Positions 18,018 to 26,530 of a DNA stretch of 64,000 bases are shown one piece after another. Origin of the DNA: Collimonas sp. OK412 (lineage in GTDB: Bacteria; Pseudomonadota; Gammaproteobacteria; Burkholderiales; Burkholderiaceae_D); the NCBI RefSeq assembly GCF_900112135.1, contig NZ_FOLC01000015.1, positions 62,001 through 126,000 of the forward strand. Reading direction: 5' to 3'. The first letter of the stretch is position 1. Every line of letters begins with the position of its first letter. The notes beneath the pieces are model-generated. The model was given only the letters and a program-made list of their open reading frames with translations. It was not told where the DNA came from and ran no database searches. Position numbers and translations under genes: made by a program.

Positions 18018-18941
18018 ATGAACACGCTCTCGGATCTCGCTTTTTTTGCCATCCTGGTCAAGGCAGGCAGCCTCGCAGCGCTGGCGCGCGAACTCGGCGT
18101 CACCCCGCCCGCAGTCACCAAGCGCCTGGCTAACCTCGAGCAGCGGCTGGGCGTGCGGCTGCTGAACCGCACCACGCGGACCATGAGCGTCACCCATGAA
18201 GGAGAGATTTACCTGGCGGACGGCAGCCGCATACTGGCCGACATCGAAGCGCTGGAACGCACGGTCAGCAACAGCCGCGCCGTGCCCAAGGGACTGTTGC
18301 GCATCAACGCCAGCTTCGGCTTCGGCCGCAAGCATATCGGGCCGGCCGTGTCGGCATTCCGCAAGCGTTATCCGGAGGTGGACGTCCAGCTGCAGCTGTC
18401 GGACCGGCCCTTGAACCTGGCGGACCAGGCTTTCGATATCGGCATACGCATCGGCGAGATGCCGGATGCGCGCATCATTGCCCGCAAGATCGCCTCCAAC
18501 CGGCGCCTGTTGTGCGCAGCGCCGGCCTACCTGAAGCAGCATGCCGCTCCCGCCGGGCCGCGCGACCTGCAGCAGCACGCATGCATCGTGTTGAGGGAAA
18601 ACGACGCCGCCTACGGCAGCTGGCAGCTGAGCAAGGGCAAGCGGCACGAAACCGTCAAGGTGCGCGGCACGCTCAGCACCAACGACGGCGAGATCGCGCT
18701 GGACTGGGCGTTGGCGGGACATGGCATATTGCTGCGTTCCGAGTGGGACGTTGCCCCGTATCTCCGCTCAGGGCGCCTGCGCCAGGTACTTGGCGACTGG
18801 GCACTGCCGCCGTCCGACATCTTTGCCGTCTATCCCGAGCGCCTCAACCTGTCCGCCAAGGTCACGGCGTTTGTCGACTTTGCGGCGGACCGTTTCAAGT
18901 CGCATCTATCCCGGGAAGATGAGACGGGCCATGCCTGGTAG
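18018..18941 (+). CDS. LysR family transcriptional regulator (DmlR-like)
   Basis: A 307-aa LTTR. The N-terminal winged helix-turn-helix contains SLAALARELGVTPPAVTKRLANLEQRLGVRLLNRTTRTMSVTHEG. The effector-binding domain begins at LLRINASFGFGRKHIGPAVSAF, and LADQAFDIGIRIGEMPDARIIARKIA is typical of the DmlR/CrgA-like branch. Divergent placement 100 bp from the hydrolase-leuCD operon predicts that it controls that operon. The effector is unknown; a substrate or product diacid is plausible. Confidence 0.92.
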   Translation: MNTLSDLAFFAILVKAGSLAALARELGVTPPAVTKRLANLEQRLGVRLLNRTTRTMSVTHEGEIYLADGSRILADIEALERTVSNSRAVPKGLLRINASFGFGRKHIGPAVSAFRKRYPEVDVQLQLSDRPLNLADQAFDIGIRIGEMPDARIIARKIASNRRLLCAAPAYLKQHAAPAGPRDLQQHACIVLRENDAAYGSWQLSKGKRHETVKVRGTLSTNDGEIALDWALAGHGILLRSEWDVAPYLRSGRLRQVLGDWALPPSDIFAVYPERLNLSAKVTAFVDFAADRFKSHLSREDETGHAW

Positions 18942-18945
18942 GCGT

Positions 18946-20436
18946 TTACCGGGCAGCGGACGGTTCGGCGTTCCACCAGCCGCCGCCCAGGGCTTGCAGC
19001 AAGGCGGCCGTGTCGGCATAACGCGCAGCCTGCGCGACGATGCGGTCCAGCTCGGTTTGCAAACCCTGGCGTTCTGCATCCAGCAAACTGAGGTGGCTGA
19101 CGCCGCCTGCCTGGTATTGGCGCGAGGCGATCGCCAGGCTGTCTCGCGCATTCTCCGCGGCTTTTGTCCTCGCCTGCAAAACCTCGGCATCGTTCTCCAA
19201 TGCGCGCAAGCTGTCCGCTACCTGCTGCAAAGCCTGCAGCACGGTCTGCTGGTAACCCGCCGCGGCCGCGTCGTAGGCAGCAGCCGCGGCACGTTTTTTG
19301 GCGCGCAGCTCGCCGCCATGGAATAGCGGCTGCATCAGCTTGAGGCCGATATTCCAGACGTTGAGGCTATTGGCCAGGTCGGCGATACGTCCCTGCTCCG
19401 CTCCCACGCTGCCGGACAAGGTCAGTTGCGGATAAAGGTTGGCGCTGGCCACGCCAACCTGGGCGCTGGCCTGGTGCAGCGTCGCTTCGGCGGCGCGGAT
19501 ATCAGGGCGCTGGCGCGCCAGCGTCGACGGCAGGCTCAGCGGCAGCCTGTCCGGCAGCGTCAGGGTGTCCAGCGCAAGCGGCTGCATGTCGGCCTGCGCC
19601 GGCGTCCGTCCCAGGTAGACCGCGAGCTGGTGGCTTGCCTGCGCTAGCTGTTGCTGCAGCGCCGGCAACGCCGCCTCGCTCTGCGCCACCAGCGTGCGCT
19701 GGTTCTTGAGGTCGCGCTCGGCGATGCCGCCGGCGGCAAAGCGCTGCTGCATGATGGCGAGCTGCTGGCGCTGCAGCTGCAGCATCCGTCCGGTGCCCGC
19801 GAGCTGGGCCTGCAGCGAAGCCTGGCGGATCGCGGCTGTCACCACATTGCCGGCCAGCGTCAGCTGCACTGCCTGCAACTCGGCGGCCTGGTTATCCACC
19901 TGCGCCTGCAAGCCTTCCAGCATGCGGGTATTGGCGCCAAAGGCATCGACCGTGTAGGACACGCCGAGAGAGGCGTTGTATAGCGTAAACGGTCCCGCCT
20001 GCGGCACATTGGGAATGCCGAGCGCGGCGGTATCGATCTGCTGGCGTACTCCGCCCAGCTGCAGGTCGACCTTGGGGTAACGGGTAGCGCCGACCTGGCT
20101 GCCCAGGTTTTCGCTGGCCTGGCGCAAGGCGGCTTTTGCCTGCGCCATCGAAGGACTGCTGGTCAACGCCTCGCGCACCAGCGCGTCCAGCTGCGGCGAA
20201 TGGAACAAGGTCCACCATTGCGCCGGAATATCCATGCCGGCGTCGAAACGCTGGGCGGCGCCGCCGGCTCCCGTGCTAGAGACGGTCGCCAGCGGCTGCA
20301 CGCCCGCCGTGTACTGCTGCACGACGGGCCCAGGCGGCGCCTGGAAATCCGGCCCCGCCGCGCACGCCGCCAGCAAGCCGGCCGCGCCCAGGCACAACCA
20401 GGACCTGCGCCGCGGATAACTCAAGATTGGCTTCAT
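18946..20436 (-). CDS. Outer-membrane efflux lipoprotein, NodT/TolC family
   Basis: A 496-aa protein. The start is at MKPILSYPRRRSW (ATG 20436, GAGGAAT upstream). The lipobox GLLAACAAGPDFQAP predicts acylation of Cys. Two TolC-type repeats follow, with coiled-coil segments such as VREALTSSPSMAQAKAALRQASEN and LPDRLPLSLPSTLARQRPDIRAAEATL, and the C-terminus ends in LLQALGGGWW. It forms the outer-membrane channel for the HlyD/ABC exporter whose genes lie immediately upstream (11 bp from the permease stop). Confidence 0.93.
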   Translation of the reverse strand: MKPILSYPRRRSWLCLGAAGLLAACAAGPDFQAPPGPVVQQYTAGVQPLATVSSTGAGGAAQRFDAGMDIPAQWWTLFHSPQLDALVREALTSSPSMAQAKAALRQASENLGSQVGATRYPKVDLQLGGVRQQIDTAALGIPNVPQAGPFTLYNASLGVSYTVDAFGANTRMLEGLQAQVDNQAAELQAVQLTLAGNVVTAAIRQASLQAQLAGTGRMLQLQRQQLAIMQQRFAAGGIAERDLKNQRTLVAQSEAALPALQQQLAQASHQLAVYLGRTPAQADMQPLALDTLTLPDRLPLSLPSTLARQRPDIRAAEATLHQASAQVGVASANLYPQLTLSGSVGAEQGRIADLANSLNVWNIGLKLMQPLFHGGELRAKKRAAAAAYDAAAAGYQQTVLQALQQVADSLRALENDAEVLQARTKAAENARDSLAIASRQYQAGGVSHLSLLDAERQGLQTELDRIVAQAARYADTAALLQALGGGWWNAEPSAAR

Positions 20437-20447
20437 CCCGATATTCC

Positions 20448-21617
20448 TCAATCCAGCGTGCGCCGGTAAAAGCGCAGCGCAATGCCCATCACGACCAGGG
20501 TAAACAGCATCAGCGGCCAGACATTGGGCCAGAGGTCGATCCAGCCGTTGCCCTTGAGCAGGATGCCGCGTATCAGGCGGTTGAAATAAGTCAGCGGCAG
20601 CAGGTTGCCGATGAACTGCGCCCATTTCGGCATGCCCTGGAATGGAAACATGAAGCCTGACAGCAGGATGTTAGGTAAAAAATAGAACATGGTCAGCTGC
20701 ATGGCCTGCAGCTGGTTTTGCGCGATCGACGACAAGGTGATGCCGACCGTCAGGCTGGCGGCAATGAACAGCAGCGCCGCCAGGTAGATCGCCAGCACGC
20801 TGCCCGCAAACGGCACATGGAACATGAAACGCGCGCCGAGCAGGATGATGCTGGCCTGGATCAGGCCGATGGCGATGTACGGCATGATCTTGCCGGTCAT
20901 GACCTCCACCGGCGACACCGGCGTCGCCAGCAGGTTTTCCATGGTGTCGCGCTCGCGCTCGCGGGTCATCGACAGGCCGGTCATCATCACCATCGTCATC
21001 GACAGGATGACGCCCATCAATCCCGGCACGACGTTGTACTGGGTCACGCCTTCCGGGTTATACAGGCGCTGCACCTGCACGTCGAAAGCCGGCGCGCCGC
21101 CGCTGAACCTGGCCAGCGCTCCCTTCAAGTCCTTGTTGGCGACCGACTGCACCAGTTGCGGCAAGGCAGCCAGCGCCATGCCGGTAGCGGTGGGATCGGT
21201 GGCGTCGGCCTCCACCAGCAGCGCCGGCCGTTCACCGCGCAGCAGGCTGCGGGTAAAGTTGGCCGGGATATTCAGGACAAACAGCACTTTTCCTTGCGCC
21301 AGGGCGGTACGGCCGGCGGCCTCGTTCGGCAGCTCGGCGACGATGTCGAAATAATCGGATGCTTTCATGGCGGCGACGAAGGTGCGCGTGAATTCGCTGT
21401 GGTCGGCGCTGATGACGGCGGTCGGCATGTGCTTTGGATCGCTGTTGATGGCGAAGCCGAACAGCACCATCTGCATGACCGGAATCACCGTGATCATGCG
21501 CACCGTGACGCGGTCGCGCATCAGTTGCAGGAACTCCTTGAGCACGATGCTCCACCAGCGCGAATATGAAAAACCCGAAAAACCCGAAAACCCTGAAAAC
21601 CCCGAGAACCCGCTCAT
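20448..21617 (-). CDS. ABC-2 type transporter permease (YbhS/YbhR-like)
   Basis: A 389-aa protein with one N-terminal membrane helix (KEFLQLMRDRVTVRMITVIPVMQMVLFGFAI). A periplasmic domain follows, then five C-terminal helices including GVILSMTMVMMTGLSMTRERERDTMENLLATPVSPVEVMTGKIMPYI, the ABC-2 hallmark. The start ATG at 21617 overlaps the ATPase stop (ATGA). The N-terminus carries five Gly-Phe-Ser repeats encoded by a 9-bp tandem repeat. The E. coli counterpart uses two permeases (YbhS and YbhR); only one is present here, suggesting a homodimer. The frame stays open further upstream, but that part is antisense to nothing and lies within the ATPase gene in another frame. Confidence 0.93.
   Translation of the reverse strand: MSGFSGFSGFSGFSGFSYSRWWSIVLKEFLQLMRDRVTVRMITVIPVMQMVLFGFAINSDPKHMPTAVISADHSEFTRTFVAAMKASDYFDIVAELPNEAAGRTALAQGKVLFVLNIPANFTRSLLRGERPALLVEADATDPTATGMALAALPQLVQSVANKDLKGALARFSGGAPAFDVQVQRLYNPEGVTQYNVVPGLMGVILSMTMVMMTGLSMTRERERDTMENLLATPVSPVEVMTGKIMPYIAIGLIQASIILLGARFMFHVPFAGSVLAIYLAALLFIAASLTVGITLSSIAQNQLQAMQLTMFYFLPNILLSGFMFPFQGMPKWAQFIGNLLPLTYFNRLIRGILLKGNGWIDLWPNVWPLMLFTLVVMGIALRFYRRTLD
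21567..21611 (-). repeat. Five 9-bp repeats encoding (Gly-Phe-Ser)5
   Basis: Five near-identical 9-bp units of the form GG(G/T)TT(T/C)TC(G/A) lie directly after the permease start codon. A change in copy number keeps the frame, so protein length but not expression would vary. Confidence 0.85.
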
Positions 21618-22603
21618 GGCTGCTCCCCGAAATTGTCGGCCGAGCGGTTCATCATGTAGATGAAGACGTCTTCCAGGCTTGTGTCGATCAGCTCCATGCG
21701 CAGGCCCTGTCCCTCGGTCATGCGGCGCAGGGTTTTCTCCAGCAGCGCGGCATCCTTGCCGCACACGTGCAAGGACGTGCCGAACACCACCAGCTGGTCC
21801 ACGCCGGGCTGGCCGTGCAGCTGCTGCGACAGGCCGACCAGCTGGTTGTCGTGGATATCGCCGTTGCGGCTGTTGTAGATCGCCCAGGTGGTCAAGCCTT
21901 GCCCAGCGACGACTTCGGCGGCAGTGCCTTGCACCAGCAACTGGCCGTACGCCAGGTAAGCCAGCTTGTGGCAGCGTTCGGCTTCGTCCATGTAATGGGT
22001 GCTGACCAAGACGCTGATGCCCTCGGCCGCCAGCCGGTGCAGTTCTTCCCAGAAATCGCGGCGCGCGGCCGGATCGACGCCGGCGGTCGGTTCGTCCAGC
22101 AGCAGCAGTTCCGGCTGGTGCAGCATGCTGGCAGCCAGCGCCAGCCTTTGTTTCCAGCCGCCGGACAGGGAGCCGGCCAGCTGTTTGGCGCGGCTGGCCA
22201 GTCCCAGTTTTTCCAGGCTCTGCTCGACCACTTCCCTGCGGTTCTTCATTTCGTAGATGCGGGCGACAAAATCCAGGTTCTCGCGGATGCTGAGATCGTC
22301 CCAGTACGAGAACTTCTGCGTCATATAGCCGACCCGGCGCTTGATCTCCCCGCTTTGCTTGATGATGTCGAAACCCATGCAGGTGCCGTGGCCGGAATCG
22401 GGCGTCAGCAAGCCGCACATCATGCGGATCGACGTGGTCTTGCCGCTGCCGTTCGGCCCCAGGAAGCCGAATATCTCGCCGCGCCGCACCTGCAGCGACA
22501 GGTCCTTCACCACGTGCTTGCTGCCGAAATGCTTGTTGATGCGGTCGACATCGACCACCAGGTCGCCGTTGGCGTTATCGACGCCGCCGGTCGCCGCCGT
22601 CAT
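21614..22603 (-). CDS. ABC transporter ATP-binding protein (YbhF-like)
   Basis: A 329-aa ATPase. Walker A is GPNGSGKTTSIRMM, the signature is LSGGWKQRLALAASMLHQPE and Walker B is LLLLDEPTAGVDPAARRDFW, followed by the H-loop (VSTHYMDEAERCH). E. coli YbhF has two fused ATPase halves; this protein has one. Its start overlaps the HlyD stop by ATGA and its stop overlaps the permease start, giving tight coupling in the order HlyD-ATPase-permease-OMF. Confidence 0.95.
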   Translation of the reverse strand: MTAATGGVDNANGDLVVDVDRINKHFGSKHVVKDLSLQVRRGEIFGFLGPNGSGKTTSIRMMCGLLTPDSGHGTCMGFDIIKQSGEIKRRVGYMTQKFSYWDDLSIRENLDFVARIYEMKNRREVVEQSLEKLGLASRAKQLAGSLSGGWKQRLALAASMLHQPELLLLDEPTAGVDPAARRDFWEELHRLAAEGISVLVSTHYMDEAERCHKLAYLAYGQLLVQGTAAEVVAGQGLTTWAIYNSRNGDIHDNQLVGLSQQLHGQPGVDQLVVFGTSLHVCGKDAALLEKTLRRMTEGQGLRMELIDTSLEDVFIYMMNRSADNFGEQP

Positions 22604-23580
22604 GGCAGCCTCACTTCCAGCGGCTGTCCCGGATGCAGCTTGGGGGCGTCAGCCGGCGCCGGCCGCGCTTCGATCATGTAGACCAGCTTGGCGCGCGACT
22701 GGTTGCTGTAGATGATGGGCGGGTTATATTCGGATTCGGTCGAGATATACGAGATGTGTGCCGCTACGTTGGGCTGGCAGCCGTCGCAGCTGAGGGTCAC
22801 GGCCTGGTTCACCTTGAGCCGCCCCAGCACGGTTTCGGGCACGAAAAAGCGGATCTTCACATTCTCGGGCGGCAGCATGCGCAGCACCGGATTGCCGGCC
22901 GCCACCCATTCGCCTTCACGGTACATGGTGTCGAACACCAGTCCGCTGCGGGTAGCCGTGACCGCTTTTTGCGCCAGTTTCCAGTCGGCCTGCTCCAGCA
23001 CCGCCTGCGCCGCCGCGACCTGGGCCTGCTGCGCCCGCACTTGCGCCTCGCGATTGGGCAGGCGATCCACCGCCAATTGGCTCTGCCATTGCCTGACCTG
23101 GGCGGCGGCAGTCTCCGCCGCGGCGCGCGAATCGTCGAGTTGCTGTTTGGCGATGCCACCGGCCTGGAACTGGAGCTGGTCGCGGCTAAGCTGGAGCGCA
23201 GCCTTGCTGGCGGCAGCCTGAGCTTGGGCCAGCTGCGCGCGCGTTACTTCCTGTTCCTGCGGCCGTTTGCCGCTCTTGATGTCGGCCAATTGCGCCTCGG
23301 CTGCGTTCAGCTGGCGCTGGGCCTGGCGCTGGGCGGCGATCTCGTCGCCCGATTCCAGCATGAACAGCGGCGCGCCCGCCGCCGCCTGCTGCCCGCGCTG
23401 GACTGACAGGCGATCGAGACGGCCTGCCTGCGACGAGGCGACATAGACATACTCGCCTTCCACGTATCCCTGCCAATCGTTGTCGTTATTCGGCGTACAT
23501 GCCGCCAAGGCCAGGTAGCCCAGGGCCGCAAGCGCAAGAGTCGAAGACCGCGGGAAACGTTTGGCAAGGCTGGGCGACAT
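22600..23580 (-). CDS. HlyD-family membrane-fusion protein (YbhG-like), probable lipoprotein
   Basis: A 326-aa periplasmic adaptor. The signal peptide ends in LALAACTPNND, a lipobox. GYVEGEYVYVASSQAGRLDRLSVQRGQQAAAGAPLF forms the first lipoyl half. A long Ala/Gln-rich coiled coil with AEAQLADIKSGKRPQEQ follows, then AVTATRSGLVFDTMYREGEWVAAGNPVLRMLPP and a beta-barrel domain. GAGGAAAA precedes the ATG. It bridges the inner-membrane ABC exporter and the OMF. The gap to tetR is 15 bp. Confidence 0.94.
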   Translation of the reverse strand: MSPSLAKRFPRSSTLALAALGYLALAACTPNNDNDWQGYVEGEYVYVASSQAGRLDRLSVQRGQQAAAGAPLFMLESGDEIAAQRQAQRQLNAAEAQLADIKSGKRPQEQEVTRAQLAQAQAAASKAALQLSRDQLQFQAGGIAKQQLDDSRAAAETAAAQVRQWQSQLAVDRLPNREAQVRAQQAQVAAAQAVLEQADWKLAQKAVTATRSGLVFDTMYREGEWVAAGNPVLRMLPPENVKIRFFVPETVLGRLKVNQAVTLSCDGCQPNVAAHISYISTESEYNPPIIYSNQSRAKLVYMIEARPAPADAPKLHPGQPLEVRLP

Positions 23581-23595
23581 GGGGTTTTTCCTCTG

Positions 23596-24285
23596 CTATT
23601 CGTCTACACGCGGAGCGGGATTCGGAGCGGCCGGCAGCGCCAGCCCGTGCAGCAGCAACGCCGTGACATGCCGCTTCAGGCCATCCTTGTCGAGCAGCGC
23701 TACCTTATTCAAGGGCGGCGGCAAGACCGGCACGTTTTTCAAGGTGCGCGCCATCGCCAGCGGCAGCATGGTCAGGCCCAGCACAGAGATAAAGATCAAG
23801 GCCGGCTCCAGTCCCGGATTGATGGCGCCCGCCTGCTGGCTGCGGCCGACGTTCCCGGCGAACGCGGCCAGCTTGGCCAGCGGCACCCGCCGCACCATGC
23901 GCTCCCGCAGTTCGCCGCCGTCGCTCAGGACCTCGCGCACCCACAAGGCAGGTATCCACGGCATGGTTTCGGTGGCGGCGATAATGCGTTCGACGATGCC
24001 CATGATCATCTGTTCAGGCGGCTCGTTGCCGGTGACTGGATCCCAGATGCTGTTGACGAACAGGCAGACCCGCTCGTCGACTACGGCGTCGATCAGCTGG
24101 TCGCGGTTCTTGAAGTAGTAATGCACCATGGCTGGCGTCACCCCGGCCTGGCGCGCAATCGCCGCCACCGTAGTCGCCGCGACGCCCTGCGATGAAAACA
24201 GCAAGGTGGCGGTATCGAGCAGTTTTTCGCGCGAATCCTGGTCCGACGCCAACGGACGGCCACGCGCAGGTGCTGGTCTGGTCAT
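23596..24285 (-). CDS. TetR family regulator (CecR/YbiH-like)
   Basis: A 229-aa TetR protein with N-terminal HTH REKLLDTATLLFSSQGVAATTVAAIARQAGVTPAMVHYYFKNRDQLIDAVVDE. A ligand domain follows, with the DUF1956-like segment PWIPALWVREVLSDGGELRERMVRR. It is the first gene of an export operon whose order (tetR-hlyD-ATPase-permease) parallels E. coli cecR-ybhGFSR. The palindrome 10 bp upstream of its start codon is the likely autoregulatory operator. Ligands are unknown; the E. coli relative responds to certain antibiotics. Confidence 0.92.
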   Translation of the reverse strand: MTRPAPARGRPLASDQDSREKLLDTATLLFSSQGVAATTVAAIARQAGVTPAMVHYYFKNRDQLIDAVVDERVCLFVNSIWDPVTGNEPPEQMIMGIVERIIAATETMPWIPALWVREVLSDGGELRERMVRRVPLAKLAAFAGNVGRSQQAGAINPGLEPALIFISVLGLTMLPLAMARTLKNVPVLPPPLNKVALLDKDGLKRHVTALLLHGLALPAAPNPAPRVDE

Positions 24286-24294
24286 GCACCAATA

Positions 24295-24314
24295 TTAATC
24301 AATGCATTAATTAA
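24295..24314. promoter_or_regulatory. Palindromic TetR operator candidate
   Basis: TTAATCAATG-CATTAATTAA is a 20-bp palindrome with one mismatch pair, centred 20 bp upstream of the tetR start codon. Its length, symmetry and location fit a TetR-family autoregulatory site covering the promoter of the export operon. Confidence 0.6.
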
Positions 24315-24350
24315 TTACAAGGATGAATATCCAGATCAAAGTCCCATAAA

Positions 24351-24389
24351 AATCGGATAAATCACATTAATAATGTAATTTATCCGATT
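24351..24389 (-). terminator. 39-bp AT-rich palindrome, probable terminator of the SPFH transcript
   Basis: Two 12-bp arms (AATCGGATAAAT and complement) flank inner arms ACATTA/TAATGT around a single central base, with one mismatch pair. Read leftwards the stem is followed by TTTTTATGG. It lies 55 bp after the stop of the SPFH gene and upstream of tetR. It is either an intrinsic terminator or, given its symmetry, a second regulator site. Confidence 0.55.
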
Positions 24390-24444
24390 GATTTAATACT
24401 GTATTTTCAGATTTCTCCGGCAATTATCGCCGCCGGTCATGAAA

Positions 24445-26409
24445 TCATGCGCGCGGCGCCTCATCGCGTTTCAGCGACTGCGCCAGCTCGCCAGCCTTCA
24501 GCGACCCCATCAGCGACAGCAAGGTATTGAACGCATTGGTGTCACCGCCGCCGCCCATCTGGATCTGCGGCACCAACGGCACTTTCGATGTCTCGAACGC
24601 TTCGGCCAGGCGCAGCATCACGGTCTGCATCAGCTGCTTGTCGGCGCCCTCTCCTTGCAACGCTTCGGACTTGGCCTTGATCGCCGAGGCTTCCGCTTCA
24701 CCTACCGATTTGATCGCCGAAGCGCGGCCGGAACCTTCCATTTCCTGCTTGAATTTTTCCGCGTGCGCCAGCGCCTCGATCTCCTGGCGCTTCTTTTCCG
24801 CCGCTTTCACGTTGGCCGAACCCTGGTTTTCCTTGATCGAGATATCCACCAGCGATCCGGTCAGTTCCTTCTGCTTGGCGGCGCGCTGCTCAGCCTCGTT
24901 GAGCTCGCGCTCCTTGTCGGCGGCGATCTGCTTTTGCGCAAAGGTCTCTACCTGTTCCCGCGCAATCTGGCGGTCGCGCAGCTGCGCCATGATGTTTTCG
25001 ATCTTGGTATCGCCAGGCTGCGGTTTGGGCGTGCCGATCAGCACTTCCTGGAATTCCAGCGAATACGCCTGGAAACGCTCCTTCATGTCGGCCGACGCAT
25101 TGGTCTGCAACTCGCTGCGCGACTGGATCAGTTCAATGAAAGTCTTGGTCTGCGAAACATTCTTGAAGTACGACGACACCATCGGATCCAGCGTCTGCTC
25201 CACCAGCTGCGCCACGTTGCCGAAGCGCTGCACCACCATCGGCGCCTTGCGGTAGTCGATATGCACCACCACCGACAACGGCAATTGCGGCTCGAAGGCA
25301 TCCTTGGTGATCAGGGTGATTTCGCGCAGGTTGTTATCGAAGCTGGAACCGCTCTCGCCGGATTTCCACATCAGGACGAAGTTGGTGGTGGGCACCAGCT
25401 CGATTTTTCCGGCATAGGTGTTGAACGCATACTTGCCGGGCATGAGCGGATCGCGCCACACGCCGCGGCAACCGCTCTCGACCAGTTCGCCATGGCTGTA
25501 TTCCTTGCCCGACAAATCGGAGCCTTTGCGGCCGGTGTAGGACACCACCACACCCACATAACCGACCGGAATGATGGTCTTCTTGATCAGCTCGACCGTC
25601 GCAAACAGGCGGTTGATGTAATAAGTACCCTCCACCAGCACCCGCTCCTGGCGGCCGCGCAGGCCGCTCGCCGCCAGGAATTTTTCCGGCTCCTGGAACG
25701 AGTTGTGGCTGTCGCCGACATCCGGCGCCAGCAATTCGTCTTTCGGCAGTCCAGGACCGTCCTGCACCGTCACGATGGCCAGCTGGTCCGAATCGTGGGT
25801 GCCGGCCACTTCCTTGAGCACCACCGGCGTAAAGCCGTTGCGTTCATCCAGCACGCCGCGCATCTGCTCGTAGTAGGCTTTTTCCTTGGCGTCCAGCGAC
25901 AGCGAATAGGTAGCCTCTTCCGTCATCACGACGAACAGGGCCGGATTGATGATGTGCGTGCCTTCGCGCAGTATCTTGCGCTGCGGCCCCTTCTGGCCGC
26001 CGCCTTCAAGGAAGGAACGCACGTCGCGGAAGTCCTCGACCTTGGCGTTGTCGGCCAGCGTCTGTCCGGCAGGCAGGTCGATGCCGTCGCGCGCAAAAAC
26101 ATAGCCGATCTTGCCCTGCGTGACGGAAACCATGGGATGGATGTGGACCCGGAACTGGAACGGCGCAAAGAAATGAAAACCGCCGCGCCTCAGCTCAGGC
26201 TGGAGGCCGGCCTCGCCATGCAAGGCCAGCAGGCCGGCTTTGACCGATCCGCTCGAACTCCACAACTTCTCGACGACGCCGATGCGGTCGTTTGGAATGT
26301 ATCGGACGATGCCCGATACCGAAAAAAACACTGCAAGCACAAAAGCAACTGCAACCAGGATGACAAGGGCCGTGGGAAACCATCCCAGGCTTGATATTAG
26401 ATTAGACAT
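24445..26409 (-). CDS. SPFH/band-7 domain protein (flotillin-like)
   Basis: A 654-aa membrane-anchored SPFH protein. One N-terminal helix is at residues ~10-32 (PTALVILVAVAFVLAVFF). The SPFH core follows, with a beta region around residues 45-130 and the segment ITLITKDAFEPQLPLSVVVHIDYRKAPM at about residue 370. The C-terminal coiled coil contains KAAEKKRQEIEALAHAEKFKQEMEGSGRASAIKSVGEAEASAIKAKSEA, the flotillin Ala/Glu repeat type. It is longer than typical bacterial flotillins (~500 aa). It is 121 bp downstream of a triple-YbjQ gene on the same strand, so the two may be co-transcribed. Confidence 0.88.
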   Translation of the reverse strand: MSNLISSLGWFPTALVILVAVAFVLAVFFSVSGIVRYIPNDRIGVVEKLWSSSGSVKAGLLALHGEAGLQPELRRGGFHFFAPFQFRVHIHPMVSVTQGKIGYVFARDGIDLPAGQTLADNAKVEDFRDVRSFLEGGGQKGPQRKILREGTHIINPALFVVMTEEATYSLSLDAKEKAYYEQMRGVLDERNGFTPVVLKEVAGTHDSDQLAIVTVQDGPGLPKDELLAPDVGDSHNSFQEPEKFLAASGLRGRQERVLVEGTYYINRLFATVELIKKTIIPVGYVGVVVSYTGRKGSDLSGKEYSHGELVESGCRGVWRDPLMPGKYAFNTYAGKIELVPTTNFVLMWKSGESGSSFDNNLREITLITKDAFEPQLPLSVVVHIDYRKAPMVVQRFGNVAQLVEQTLDPMVSSYFKNVSQTKTFIELIQSRSELQTNASADMKERFQAYSLEFQEVLIGTPKPQPGDTKIENIMAQLRDRQIAREQVETFAQKQIAADKERELNEAEQRAAKQKELTGSLVDISIKENQGSANVKAAEKKRQEIEALAHAEKFKQEMEGSGRASAIKSVGEAEASAIKAKSEALQGEGADKQLMQTVMLRLAEAFETSKVPLVPQIQMGGGGDTNAFNTLLSLMGSLKAGELAQSLKRDEAPRA

Positions 26410-26530
26410 ATCGTTTCTTTCTTTATTGTTGTACGACTGTTCTTCCCTGCCGGCGCACCGTCGCGCCAGCCGTCCTGCCATAGGAGATCCACGGCAGGAT
26501 CATTTTTGCTGCTTTCTGGAATCGGGTAAC

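Noticed and set aside
20448-22418. A 656-codon version of the ABC permease
   Set aside because: Its first 267 codons lie in the wrong frame of the ATPase gene; the overlap ATGA at 21617 marks the true start.
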